Below are positions 54,801-64,000 of a stretch of 64,000 bases of DNA, in pieces. The stretch is taken from positions 113,647,008-113,711,007 of the forward strand of contig NC_067285.1 in the NCBI RefSeq assembly GCF_020740795.1, read 5' to 3'. This DNA comes from Apus apus. Taxonomy: Eukaryota; Chordata; Aves; Apodiformes; Apodidae. The notes under the pieces were generated by a model, which had not been told where the DNA came from, ran no database searches, and worked only from the letters and a program-made list of their open reading frames with translations. The translations under genes and the position numbers were made by a program. Numbering within the stretch: the first letter of the stretch is position 1; every line of letters begins with the position of its first letter.

Positions 54801-57800
54801 CGTGTCTCTTCTGAAGCACTGGCCCATCAATATGGAGCTGTAACTAACATACCTTTAAATCCAGCGTGAGGATGCTTCAGCAAACAGCACTTGTCCATGT
54901 CTGTGCAGATGTGAGGGCACATGTTGATTTAATTGTTTTCATACCCAAATTTTAATCATCCCTACCTAACCTGTGAGCCCTCAATGCCCTGTAGAAGTGG
55001 CACGAGTGTGGTACTGCTGGATAACCCCATCCTCAGAGCCAGCTGCCCTGCTGTTAGTGTGCACACCTGATTTTACCTTTACATGTCCACCCCTTTGGTA
55101 TCAGTGACAGAAAGAGAAGCAGACAGTGTCCCAGTGCCTTCCTGCATGATGGCTGAGATGGAATAAACTCAGGATCTAAGCACACTTCACTAGTGCAACA
55201 AAGTGTTCAGCCACAGGTGCTGGGAAATGTGCTCAGACTCCACTTCTGGCAGTTTAAGCCATCCCCACCTGCCCAGAGCTTCCCTGCCAGGTATTAGGGT
55301 TTGCACAGCAGCAAGTCAGCCAGAAAAATCCAAGCATAAGCCCCAGATGCTCCAGAACAGGCTGCCTCAGCACACACTTCACCAGCAGTTTGACCTACTA
55401 AGCTGCTCCCTGGACTGGCTGGGGCACGAGTACAGCCTTTCCCCATCAGGTTGCCCAGTGCCAGCCTGCCAAAATCCAAAGAGTGAAGGACAAAAGTTTC
55501 ATGAGGGACAGGTGATGCCCCTGAGCACTGTCCTGGCAGTCAGGGAGCACAAGCACTATGCCCTGCTGCACACCCAGACTTGAGCAGGGCACTTGACTCC
55601 CTGCCTCCCTCTCTTTGCCTGGATATGTGCCAAATGATCTTGGAAGGAACTGTCCCCCACTAGATCTGTATGAGGTTCACCAGGACTCCTCTGGGTGACT
55701 GCAATTAAAACAAGAGCCAGATTCATTCCACAGATCTGATCTGCTGTTCTACACCAGCACACACCTGCCACCATGAGACACTCCAACAACAGTTTGGGTG
55801 CAGTGCCACAGCTCGTCTTGGTGATACAACTCTCATTACTCAAGGTTTTAGTCTAGCTTTTGTACCAGCCACTTCCTTCTCCTAATACTCTGTGTCACCC
55901 TTGGAGTCACTCCACAAAATCTGTGGTTCTTGTTTTCATGCACGCTCAGATCTGCTTCGAAACGGGTGCTCTCAGCAACACACCAACCAAATCCTAAACA
56001 AACCATTCTCTCTATTTCCAGCTACTCCCTGCAGCTCTTCTGCATTAGCAAGGAAGTAAAAAAGATTACAGTATTTACTGCAGTGAATCTGCCCTCTTCC
56101 AATCAAAACCAGACTTGTATACACAACTTCTGACCCGATTCCCTCTCTGCTTCCAGCTGACTGTGCTACTTCAAGACAAGGACTGCCAGCACTCATTAAG
56201 ATCTTACTGTACCAGCACCAGAGCTCCTCAGACTACTGAAAAAATATATCCTGCATATACCCTGCAAAGCACAGCATCAAATTCCAGTGATTCTGGTGGT
56301 TAAGCATCCACAATCAGATTAGGAAAGTATTCTGGATAATACATTGCCTTACAAGCCCTGACTTTTAAAATCCAATTACTGCTGTTCCCAACAAATAACT
56401 GACCTTGTTATCCAAGCACTGGTAGGACAACTCAGCCAGAAAAGAGAAGCAATGCTAAAACTGGGGCAACCTTCAGATCCAGAGGCAAAAAAAAATAAAA
56501 AAAGAGTTTTCTTTTTTAATGCATGTCCTTAAACCACTGAGGCTTATAATGCAGTGCACTGCCTGCTGCCAGAGTTCTCCAGAAGGCAGTATTTTATGGT
56601 ATAGGCTTTAGTTAAAGAGCAAGAAGGTAAGTCAAGTTAGAACCTCAGTGTTGCTGTTGCAAACTGATGCTTCTCATATTTTAGTTCTTCTTCTTAGTAG
56701 AAAGATTAAGCATAGGGATGCCTAGAGCAGCTCAAAACGTGACTCACTCATCAGTTTTGGAGATGCACTTCTCAGAGAGGACAGGTTGCCCAGGGAAGCT
56801 GTGGCTGCCCCATCCCTGGCAGTGTTGAAGGGCAGGTTGGATGGGGCTTGGAGCAACCTGGGCTGGTGGGAGGTGTCCCTGCCCATGCAGGGGGGTTGTA
56901 ACTAAATGATCTTGAAGGTCCCTTCCAGTCTAGGATTCTATGATTCTATGAAATGGGCCTTCTTTGTTTTATCAGGACATTTTTGCTCATCCTTGTGTAT
57001 AAACTGGCACTGCTCATTGCACACAAATACTAGATAATCAGACGTGTGCCCATGGGAGGGCAGAAGGTTGGAGGACTCTTCTTGTCACTTACCCTGCTTA
57101 ACCCAAGGGAGTCTTTAGCACAGGGTTCTTGAGTCTTTCTATGGTTATTTGAACCTGTGCTGTGCATCTGTTACACGTTCTACAATGTATGCTTTCATCA
57201 GGACCATGCTTCCTTGTCTTTTTTCCACACACCACGTGTAGGTACTGGAAGGATTCCAGGTGAGGTCAGGGAAATTTTGCTCCAAGTTTTGCTAAGCTCG
57301 ACTGCCGTGACCCTGACCAAATGCTAATATAACCTCACCACTCTAAGCTGCAAAAGAACTCCACCCAACTAACATTCAGTGAATAGTACCATCCATCCTG
57401 CTTGTGACCTCCAAAAAAAATCCATCTCCAATGCTGCAGCAGGAATGCTTGAGCAGAACACCCACCGTTTTGTAGAGCTGTGCTTTCAGGCGGTACGAGT
57501 TGTATTCCATCCTCCTCTTCTCCTCCTCTCGCTTCTTCTGCACCTCTGGCAGCTGCTCATAGATCCTCCAGTGGCAATAACAGAAAGTCAAAAAAATAAG
57601 TGACTTGGCAGGAAATTGCTGATATAAAAAACCCCACCCTCCGTTTTCCCTTCACGTTCTGTTCAAGGCCACTGGCCCAACCCCACCAGAGAAACAACTA
57701 TCTGGGGGTTTTCCTAGTGTCACACAGGGAAAATGTTGGTGTGATACCGGAAATTCCCACATCCCATACTGCCTCGTTCTACAAGCAGCACCTCCCAAAA

Positions 57801-60800
57801 GGCAGTGTCTGTAACATTAAAATGATGTGATCATCCCAGCTGCAAAAGGTAGAGCCTCAGTGTCTCCAGCCCAGAACAGCCCCACTGCTATGGGGATTTG
57901 CCCATTCCCAGTACCACGTTTATTCAGGACCAGCAACACATTAATGACAAGAACAACCTGATTTAAGCTATTGAGGTGCTTTTTTTTAGTATTTTCAACA
58001 TTAAAGTGTTGTCCTGTGAATGCTTTGTCTTCTCCATTGCTGAACTTCTCTCACACCAGAGCCAAACAGCAAGGGATGCTCTGACCTGAAGGTGCTCAGG
58101 ACAGAGGCAGTGTGCTTTTCTGGTCCAGTTTATGTGTCACCAGCTCAAGGAGGGACCACGGAGCCAGGACGGCAGTAAATTCCTCACACTTACTGCCCAA
58201 ATCTTCTTTTAAGATCATAAAGCTTTATTAATGTCATGACACTGGTTGCCAAGAAAGACACAGCTTCAAAACCCTGTGGTTTATGGGAAGCAGAAGTGAA
58301 TCATGTTCAAAAATTTCAATCCTGTCCTATTTAAAGCAAGACAGACCCCCCTATAACTCCTTCTTAATGTGCTCATTCAATAACCAGGAAATAAGAAAAA
58401 ATACAAACTTGTTACAGAGAAAATACTGCATTATGCTCTTTTAGAGACTCCTTCGTTCTTATGTCAGTACAACACCTTTACATAATTACTGCTGGCACTT
58501 TAAAACACATCTATGTTCAGCTCTTCAGATCTGAAAGTCCTTCACCAAGCTCCACTTTGAACACTGCAAACCCAAGCAGCCCTCCAGCCAGGAGGGGCAC
58601 CTTTGGCAATTATCTGGGTACTGATTCCAGCAGGAAAATAAGTCATACTTCATAGAATCATAAAATGGTTTGGGTTGGAAGGGACCTTCAAGACCATCAG
58701 GTTCCAACCCCCTGCATGGGCAGGGACACCTCCCACCAGCCCAGGTTGCTCCAAGCCCCATCCAACCTGCCCTTCAACACTGACAGGGATGGGGCAGCCA
58801 CAGCTTCCCTGGGCAGTCTGGGCCAGGGTCTCACCACCCTCACAGCAAAGAATTTCCTCCTCATGTCTCACCTAAATCTCCCCTCCTCCAGTTTTAATCC
58901 ATTGTCCCTCGTCCTCTCACTCCCTGCCTTTGTCTAGTCTTAATCTCACCTCTTCCAGTTTTAATCCATTCCTCCTCATCCCATCCCTCCCTGCCTTTGT
59001 CCCAAGCCCCTCCCCAGCTTTCCTGGAGCCCCTTCAGGCACTGGAAAGTGCTCTGAGGTCTCCCTGGAGCCTTCTCTTCTCCAGGATGAACACCCTCAAC
59101 TCTCTCAGCCTGAAATACCAGTAAGAGGCAAATGTGCACCAGTTTTCACCAGTCTGCTATTCAGTCAGTCCAAGTTAGGTGTCACTTGCATGTTTCAAAG
59201 GAGAGAGGGATGAGAAGTTAGCTGGAAAACAAGAATTCCAGGCAGAATCAAGAAAGCCAGGATCAAACCCAAATCCCAAATAGTACTGAATTTTATCTCC
59301 TGTCTAATGTGCCAGCATCAGCTAGGGAGAGCCATACACATTTGTAGCTTCTAGAACTCCCCACAGAGTGGAATTGAGAAGCAAGCAAATACACATCCAA
59401 CACCAATAAAAAGAAGAAAAAAAAACCACCATTAAGAGGTTTAGAACAAGAAGTGGATGACGCAGAACTGCAGGTTCATTCACTGAAATTGTTCTCATTA
59501 CCTTTAGCTAATTTGCCATGAGAAATTCCTTTTATATCCTCACAGAGAAAAGAAAAAAGCTCCTGCACTTCTAGGTGTGGATTTCAAAATAATGGTACGG
59601 AATAAATTATTTTTCAGCTCCAACAGAGAACTGGAGCATAGAATCATAGAGTGGCTGAGGCTGGGAGGGACCTTAAATATCATCAGGTTCCAACCTCCCT
59701 GCTATGAGCAGGGACACCTCCTGCAGACCAGGCTGCACAAGCCTCATCCAGCCTGGCCTTAAGCATGACAGCAGCAAGAACAAAATAAAAATAGCCACCA
59801 AGTGTGACTGCCTGAGTCAGTCTCCACAGAAGTCCTGCTGACTTTGGTAATTATGGAATCAGAGTTTCTGAAAACACACAAGTTCAGATACGTTGATCTC
59901 TCAGTCCTAGGGACCCAAAGCCAAGCCCTTCCACTTCAGCTTAGACACACAGGCATGGGTACCCTGGAGAGCTGACGTATTTACCACTTCTGTCACCTCT
60001 CCAAGGCCCTAATAATACTTTTAAATGCCAAAAGCACTGAAATAAAACATTTGCTTTGGACTCTCCCAGCCTGTATATCAAGGGGTTATTCTATATATTG
60101 CATATCCCAGGAGGTAGCTTGTGAAATTGCAGCGTCACTCGGGTTGGGAAGGACCTCAGGAGTCCCCCAGCCCAACCTCCTGCTCAAAGCAGCTCCAACT
60201 TCAAGGCTAGGCGAGGTTGCTCAGGCCCCATCCTATCAACTTGCTACTATGGTTGCTTCAAACCCCATCCAACCTGGCCTTGAACACCTTCAGGGAGGGG
60301 GCAATTCCTGCCTATTTCCTCAGCTCACTTATCTACCCAAAACAAGATTTTCTTAACCTTACCGTTTAGATCTTTGAACCATTTCACTCCTTGGAATTGT
60401 TCTTCTCTTTTCTTTAGTCACTAAACCTAAATGGGAAAATTTGAGACAAGAGAACAGTGAACAAGTCTGCTCCTCACAAAGAACACCACTGCCACAATAT
60501 CACCTTCTTTATAAACTATGGATTCTTATGGACAATAAAGTGAAATAATTGTAATGCTTGTCTTGAAAACACACACACCCTTCATGTGGAAATGCATTAA
60601 ATCCTATAGAACACGAAGAGCAGAACCATGAAGGTACCTCTCTCAGCCAGCATGTGACTTGCAGTCCTGTAGCCTTTTCTCTTCTCCAGGGGATTAAACA
60701 GCTCTTCTCGTTCAGCCTGCAGCTGGCTCTGCATCCTCCTCTCCTCCATCACCAGCTTCAGGTGCTTCACACGCTCCCCAGAGCGGGAGATGAAATCAGG

Positions 60801-63363
60801 GCGACGTGCTGCAAGAGCCTCCTGAGGAGGGATGACACAAAACAGAGCCTCAAGTGGCCAGACTGTCTCCCTACAGTCAATAAGCAAGTTCTCTAACACC
60901 ATCCCCAAAGCACGGGAAAAAAAAAGAAATCCCATCAAAACAGCATTTGGCAGGACATCCAACATGTTGTATCCCTAATGCTGGGTGGATCCTCGGAGCC
61001 CTTCTTTCACAAACTATTTGCCAACAACCAGAAAAATAAATGCTCAGTAAAAAAAATCTAAAATAATTAGGAAAAGGGACACAAATATCATCTCCAAAAA
61101 GGCACAGCAAAGTTCACAAAGTTGAGCCCCGAGGAGACTCTGGAACATCAGTCTCCCTTGTGTAAATCAGTGGGCACATCAACTTCAGCAGTTCCGTTTG
61201 GATCAGAAGTGGAGTTTTAGAAGCCATCTCCTCTGTTTGCCACACTTCAACTTCCAACACAGAGCAGTCCCTGGGAACACGAGCAGATGCAACTGAACTC
61301 AAAGAAACCTCTGAAGTGCACACCATACATGCAGGTGTATGAACACACACACACTGCTTGCACTGTATTCATTAAAGCCCATTTTAATTACATCCTACGT
61401 ACACCACACAGCATCATTTCTGCATGGAAGAAAAGTATGAACTGACAAAGTCAGCTACATTTCCCTCTACCTCCTGAAGAAAAATTATTTAAGCTCTAAA
61501 ATATTAGATTAATTAAAATACATGAGCATGTTGTGAAGGGCAGATTATCATAACCAAACTGACAAAATCATTGGTTTTCTTGGGGTTTGGTTGGTGTTTT
61601 TTTAAGCAGGAGTGGTCTGTAACATGTTGACTTCCACTGGTTACAAAGGCAAAATAACAAACCAAAGGAACAAAACGTGTTTCCACCAGGTCAGCATCAC
61701 TCCCCAGCTCCTCCTGAGACCCCAGCAGCCTGTACCTGGAGGGTCAGCTTCACAAGTGGTCGCAAGGACCTGTTCTCAGCAGCTCTTTCTGGAAGTGCTG
61801 GCTCAATCCCATTGCTGTGCTGCTCCTCCTGCCAGTTCTTCTCTCGGAGAGGCTCCCTCCAGGGCTTTGTGCTGGTCAATGGTTCAAACCAAGAGGGACC
61901 AGGACCAGAAAAGGGACTGGAATGGTTTTCCTTCCTAGATTCAGATTTCAAGTCTTCTGCTCGGACAAACCATGAAATCCCTGTTAGAAAGAACCCAGAA
62001 GAGAATCAAGATTTGCAGACAATACATGGGTCTGTTTTCCATCCCCATCTAGGGCCCTCCATGCCCAAGGCTGTCACTGAATGCCATCAGTGGCCTAATA
62101 CTGCAATAAATACTTCAGTTTAATAACAGTGGGGCTCTGCAGCAGATACCTTTGGCAGTTTCAAAATCATTCCCTTGCCAAGTGTCATAAAACTAGCAAG
62201 TCTTTCTCAAACAACACTTTTGACAAAGTACCAAATGGTTTAGTTTGTTTGTGTTTCTCTCTTTACAGAAACATTTATTTATCAGCAAATACACATTTTT
62301 AAGGAGCCTCTGTGCTGTCCTAAGTCCTACAGTTTTTTATAGATGCTTTTGAAGACCAAATGCTTTCCATCTTCCTAATGTTAAATATGTATCCAAGAAT
62401 TAGATTCCTCACAGTTTACATACATAATGGGATCTGAATACATCAGCTAGTACTCTGAAGAGATATTCTACATTTTCTAAATTCAACCAGGATGAGAGAG
62501 GATGATTTGTCCCTACAACAACGACAATGATGACTAGGGAAAACATTTCTAAACATTTAATCATGACATTATGAAGACTGACAGGAAACGTTAAAAAAAA
62601 AGAAGTCAGGAGGCTACACCATCAGCTCAAAAATGCAACTCTAGATTAAAAAAAAAAAAGAGAGGTAGTTCTTCTGGAATCACAATCTTCCCTCAAGTAC
62701 TCCCAAAAAGGGACTTTTTCTTTGCAGGCTCAGTAAGTAAATTAAAACTAGTAAGTACAACTTAGAGTGACCAGTTACTCAGAGCTTAACTGAACCTTTT
62801 AAACCTAGAAAAATCAAAATAAGTATCTACATGATTCCCATCTCATTCATCTTTCCTTGGCTTATTCGTTTCCTGTTTACTGCCTTTACTGCCTAGGTTG
62901 CATCTAACAGCTTGATTGAAAGTGCTATCACAATAGAGAGCTTGCTTGAAATAATGTTTAAAATTCATTGATTAAAAACAGAGTAAGAACTGACTGTGCT
63001 AGTGACAGACTACTCAGTGTCCTGGCTAATCCTCCTCACATATTTTGTTGGTTGCTGTTGAGATGCACAGCTTTTCTGGTCTGCAGAGAAAGTCTATTTT
63101 GGACTGACCTTGTGGTAAATGCAGCCTGCTCCTTTTCATCCTTTTCTCCACAGAAAAATTGCCTGGCTGCCCCTTCTGCTTCTCCTTGCTTCCTGCTGCC
63201 TGATGATCTGTGGCTGTACCATCTGACTCTCCAAAAATACCATCAACATGATGCCAGGGTTCCTGTGGCCCTTGACTTGGCTGGCTAGGTCTTGGGGTAG
63301 GGAAAGTCACACCAACATCTCGAGTGTTTTTCTTGGTTGCACTGCTCACAATCTCCAAGTCTC
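51775..63363 (-). CDS. ALMS1: ALMS1, C-terminal six coding exons (5' part outside window)
   Basis: ALMS1 is a very large protein of centrosomes and ciliary basal bodies, mutated in Alstrom syndrome. Only about the last 294 residues are here. Exons: 63109-63363, 61736-61980, 60638-60821, 60363-60420, 57466-57565, 51775-51819, all with GT-AG sites and matching phases. Diagnostic strings are [68 protein letters not shown] and the end LGRRVPWN, which form the C-terminal ALMS motif. The related C10orf90 also has this motif, but as I recall it lacks the WFEP...PWREPL block and this terminus. ADAM33 follows downstream on the same strand. I did not find the preceding exon in 63364-64000. Confidence 0.92.
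52120..52630 (+). mobile_element. CR1 LINE in the last ALMS1 intron
   Basis: About 510 bp, main subfamily, antisense to ALMS1, starting near TTCAGCTCTGGGGTCCCCAA. Confidence 0.94.
52631..56778 (-). other. ALMS1 last intron, AT-rich
   Basis: Part of the 5.6 kb intron before the terminal exon. Apart from a TA/CA microsatellite I see no repeat, exon or RNA gene. Confidence 0.55.
53467..53530. repeat. AT/AC dinucleotide-rich microsatellite
   Basis: Runs of TATATATA and CACACA mixed with ATCCTATATATATTG, in the last ALMS1 intron. Confidence 0.8.
56779..56950 (+). mobile_element. CR1 LINE 3' end in the last ALMS1 intron
   Basis: About 170 bp ending GGATTCTATGATTCTATGA; very close to the young consensus. 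Confidence 0.93.
57466..57565 (-). CDS. ALMS1: ALMS1 exon with [15 protein letters not shown] (ALMS motif)
   Basis: Encodes [20 protein letters not shown] then [13 protein letters not shown], the most conserved, highly charged and probably helical part of the ALMS motif. Donor GTGGGT. Confidence 0.95.
58650..59113 (-). mobile_element. CR1 LINE with internal 68-bp duplication, ALMS1 intron
   Basis: Main subfamily, sense to ALMS1. The segment CAGTTTTAATCCATT and its surroundings occur twice in tandem (about 58871-58938 and 58939-59006). Confidence 0.93.
59638..59765 (-). mobile_element. CR1 LINE 3' end in ALMS1 intron
   Basis: About 125 bp with the terminal repeat TAGAATCATAGAGTGG; moderately diverged. 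Confidence 0.88.
60131..60310 (-). mobile_element. CR1 LINE fragment in ALMS1 intron
   Basis: Old diverged copy including CCAACCTGGCCTTGAACACC, about 50 bp below the short exon 60363-60420. Confidence 0.78.
60363..60420 (-). CDS. ALMS1: ALMS1 short exon (ALMS motif)
   Basis: 58 bases encoding [19 protein letters not shown] and part of the next Arg. It matches the KKEMIQRSKR-type block of ALMS1 and joins the next exon to give [12 protein letters not shown]. Confidence 0.9.
60638..60821 (-). CDS. ALMS1: ALMS1 exon with [10 protein letters not shown] (ALMS motif start)
   Basis: Encodes [20 protein letters not shown] then [11 protein letters not shown] and [14 protein letters not shown]. FISRSxERVK opens the ALMS motif shared with C10orf90 and CEP295. 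Ends in phase 1. Confidence 0.94.
61736..61980 (-). CDS. ALMS1: ALMS1 exon with WFEP...PWREPL block
   Basis: Encodes [19 protein letters not shown], then [18 protein letters not shown] and [12 protein letters not shown]. This is the strongest ALMS1-specific block in the window. Acceptor TTTCTAACAG, donor GTACAG. Confidence 0.93.
63109..63363 (-). CDS. ALMS1: ALMS1 exon, first of the six in this window
   Basis: Encodes [17 protein letters not shown] through [13 protein letters not shown]. It is hydrophilic and low in conservation, as expected for the region before the ALMS motif. Acceptor CTGCAG, donor GTCAGT. Its last base joins the next exon in frame. A tandem repeat lies about 20 bp before its acceptor. 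Confidence 0.78.
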
Positions 63364-63382
63364 CTGCAGTTGAAAACGAAGC

Positions 63383-63460
63383 AGCAACATCTTATTCCAG
63401 AGCAACATCTTATTCCAGAGCAACATCTTATTCCAGAGCAACATCTTATTCCAGAGCAAC
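63383..63460. repeat. 18-bp tandem repeat, about 4.3 copies, next to an ALMS1 exon
   Basis: The unit AGCAACATCTTATTCCAG repeats four times without change, then begins again. On the transcribed strand it lies in the intron and stops about 20 bp before the acceptor of exon 63109-63363. Confidence 0.95.
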
Positions 63461-64000
63461 TGGAAGTACTTCAACACCAGCATGTCCAACATGCATCCTT
63501 CAGGAGCTGACCCTCAATTTTTACTCTCAAGCTGAAGGATCACTTTTTTAATCCTCCCTTCAAAAGGGAAACTCTTAGATATTCCCACTTCCAATTCAAG
63601 GAGATCTTACAGTGACTCAGGATTGTTACTATATGATAATCTGAGTAACATTAAAGTGGGGGAAACCAAGCACCCCCAGCAAAACAAGCATATATATATG
63701 CTTTTATATATATATATATGCTTTTTCATATACATAAAATTTAACCTGAACCAACTTGCCCCTTGCTGGGGACCTTCAAATCTGCTGCTGAAAGACACAC
63801 TGCCAGGTCAAGACACAGATTTACAATTTGGATTAATGAACTGCAGGCTTTACTGGACCTGTTACTTACATCCTGTGTCCCATCCAAAACTGTTTCAGCT
63901 ACAGCAGATTGGTTTGCCAACAGCACTACCAATATTTAACAGAAACATTTAAGGTGGAAGGTGTCAACTAACATTCAAAAAGTCGTAACACCATCTTGAA
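63461..64000 (-). other. ALMS1 intron at the window edge
   Basis: The upstream ALMS1 exon is expected to the right. A donor-like GTAAGT near 63863 on the minus strand has the wrong phase for the next exon, so I do not call an exon here. Confidence 0.45.
63689..63735. repeat. (TA)n microsatellite with GCTTTT interruptions
   Basis: Two TATATATA tracts each followed by TGCTTTT, so the block is itself duplicated. Confidence 0.85.

Noticed and set aside
51775-63363. Assignment of the right-hand gene to C10orf90 or CEP295
   Set aside because: They share the ALMS motif, but the WFEP...KPWREPLRE block and the VPW-type carboxyl end are those of ALMS1 as I know them.
63863-63932. Possible further ALMS1 exon ending at a GTAAGT donor
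   Set aside because: The only open frame ends in phase 0, while the next exon needs one preceding base; in the required phase the segment contains a stop.

Overview
This window is vertebrate genomic DNA, almost certainly from a bird. The best evidence is about thirty copies of the chicken-repeat-1 (CR1) LINE. They are 5'-truncated and carry the ATTCTATG-type 3' end typical of avian CR1. The many near-identical copies suggest a lineage with recent CR1 activity. The species cannot be named from the sequence alone.

Two protein-coding genes are supported, both on the minus strand. On the left (15083-45254) is a complete 23-exon gene for a membrane-anchored metalloprotease-disintegrin. Its best match is ADAM33, the orthologue of amphibian ADAM13. 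Splicing the exons gives a 922-codon frame with signal peptide, prodomain with cysteine switch, intact HExxHxxGxxH zinc site, disintegrin, cysteine-rich and EGF-like regions, one membrane span and a long proline-rich tail. On the right (51775-63363, continuing past the window edge) are the last six coding exons of ALMS1, the centrosome and ciliary base protein. They include the conserved C-terminal ALMS motif, the stop codon and a poly(A) signal. The ALMS1 3' end lies about 6 kb upstream of the ADAM33 start.

Layout: 1-15 kb is downstream of ADAM33, holds CR1 copies and a MIR-like SINE, and has no gene I can support. 15-45 kb is ADAM33, with CR1 copies in many introns. 44.6-45.7 kb is a GC-rich, CpG-rich 5' region with a TATA-like element. 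45.7-51.4 kb is intergenic and CR1-rich. 51.4-64 kb is the 3' end of ALMS1, in clearly more AT-rich DNA.

The main observation is positional. ALMS1 followed by ADAM33 on the same strand mirrors the human 10q26 pair C10orf90 (an ALMS-motif gene) followed by ADAM12, while human ALMS1 (2p13) and ADAM33 (20p13) are on different chromosomes. This looks like an ancestral ALMS-ADAM gene pair kept together in this bird. Other points are loss of the P4 arginine at the predicted prodomain cleavage site, a stop codon embedded in a splice-donor consensus, a nested CR1 insertion, and a tandem repeat just before an ALMS1 exon. I see no CRISPR array, operon or other prokaryotic feature.
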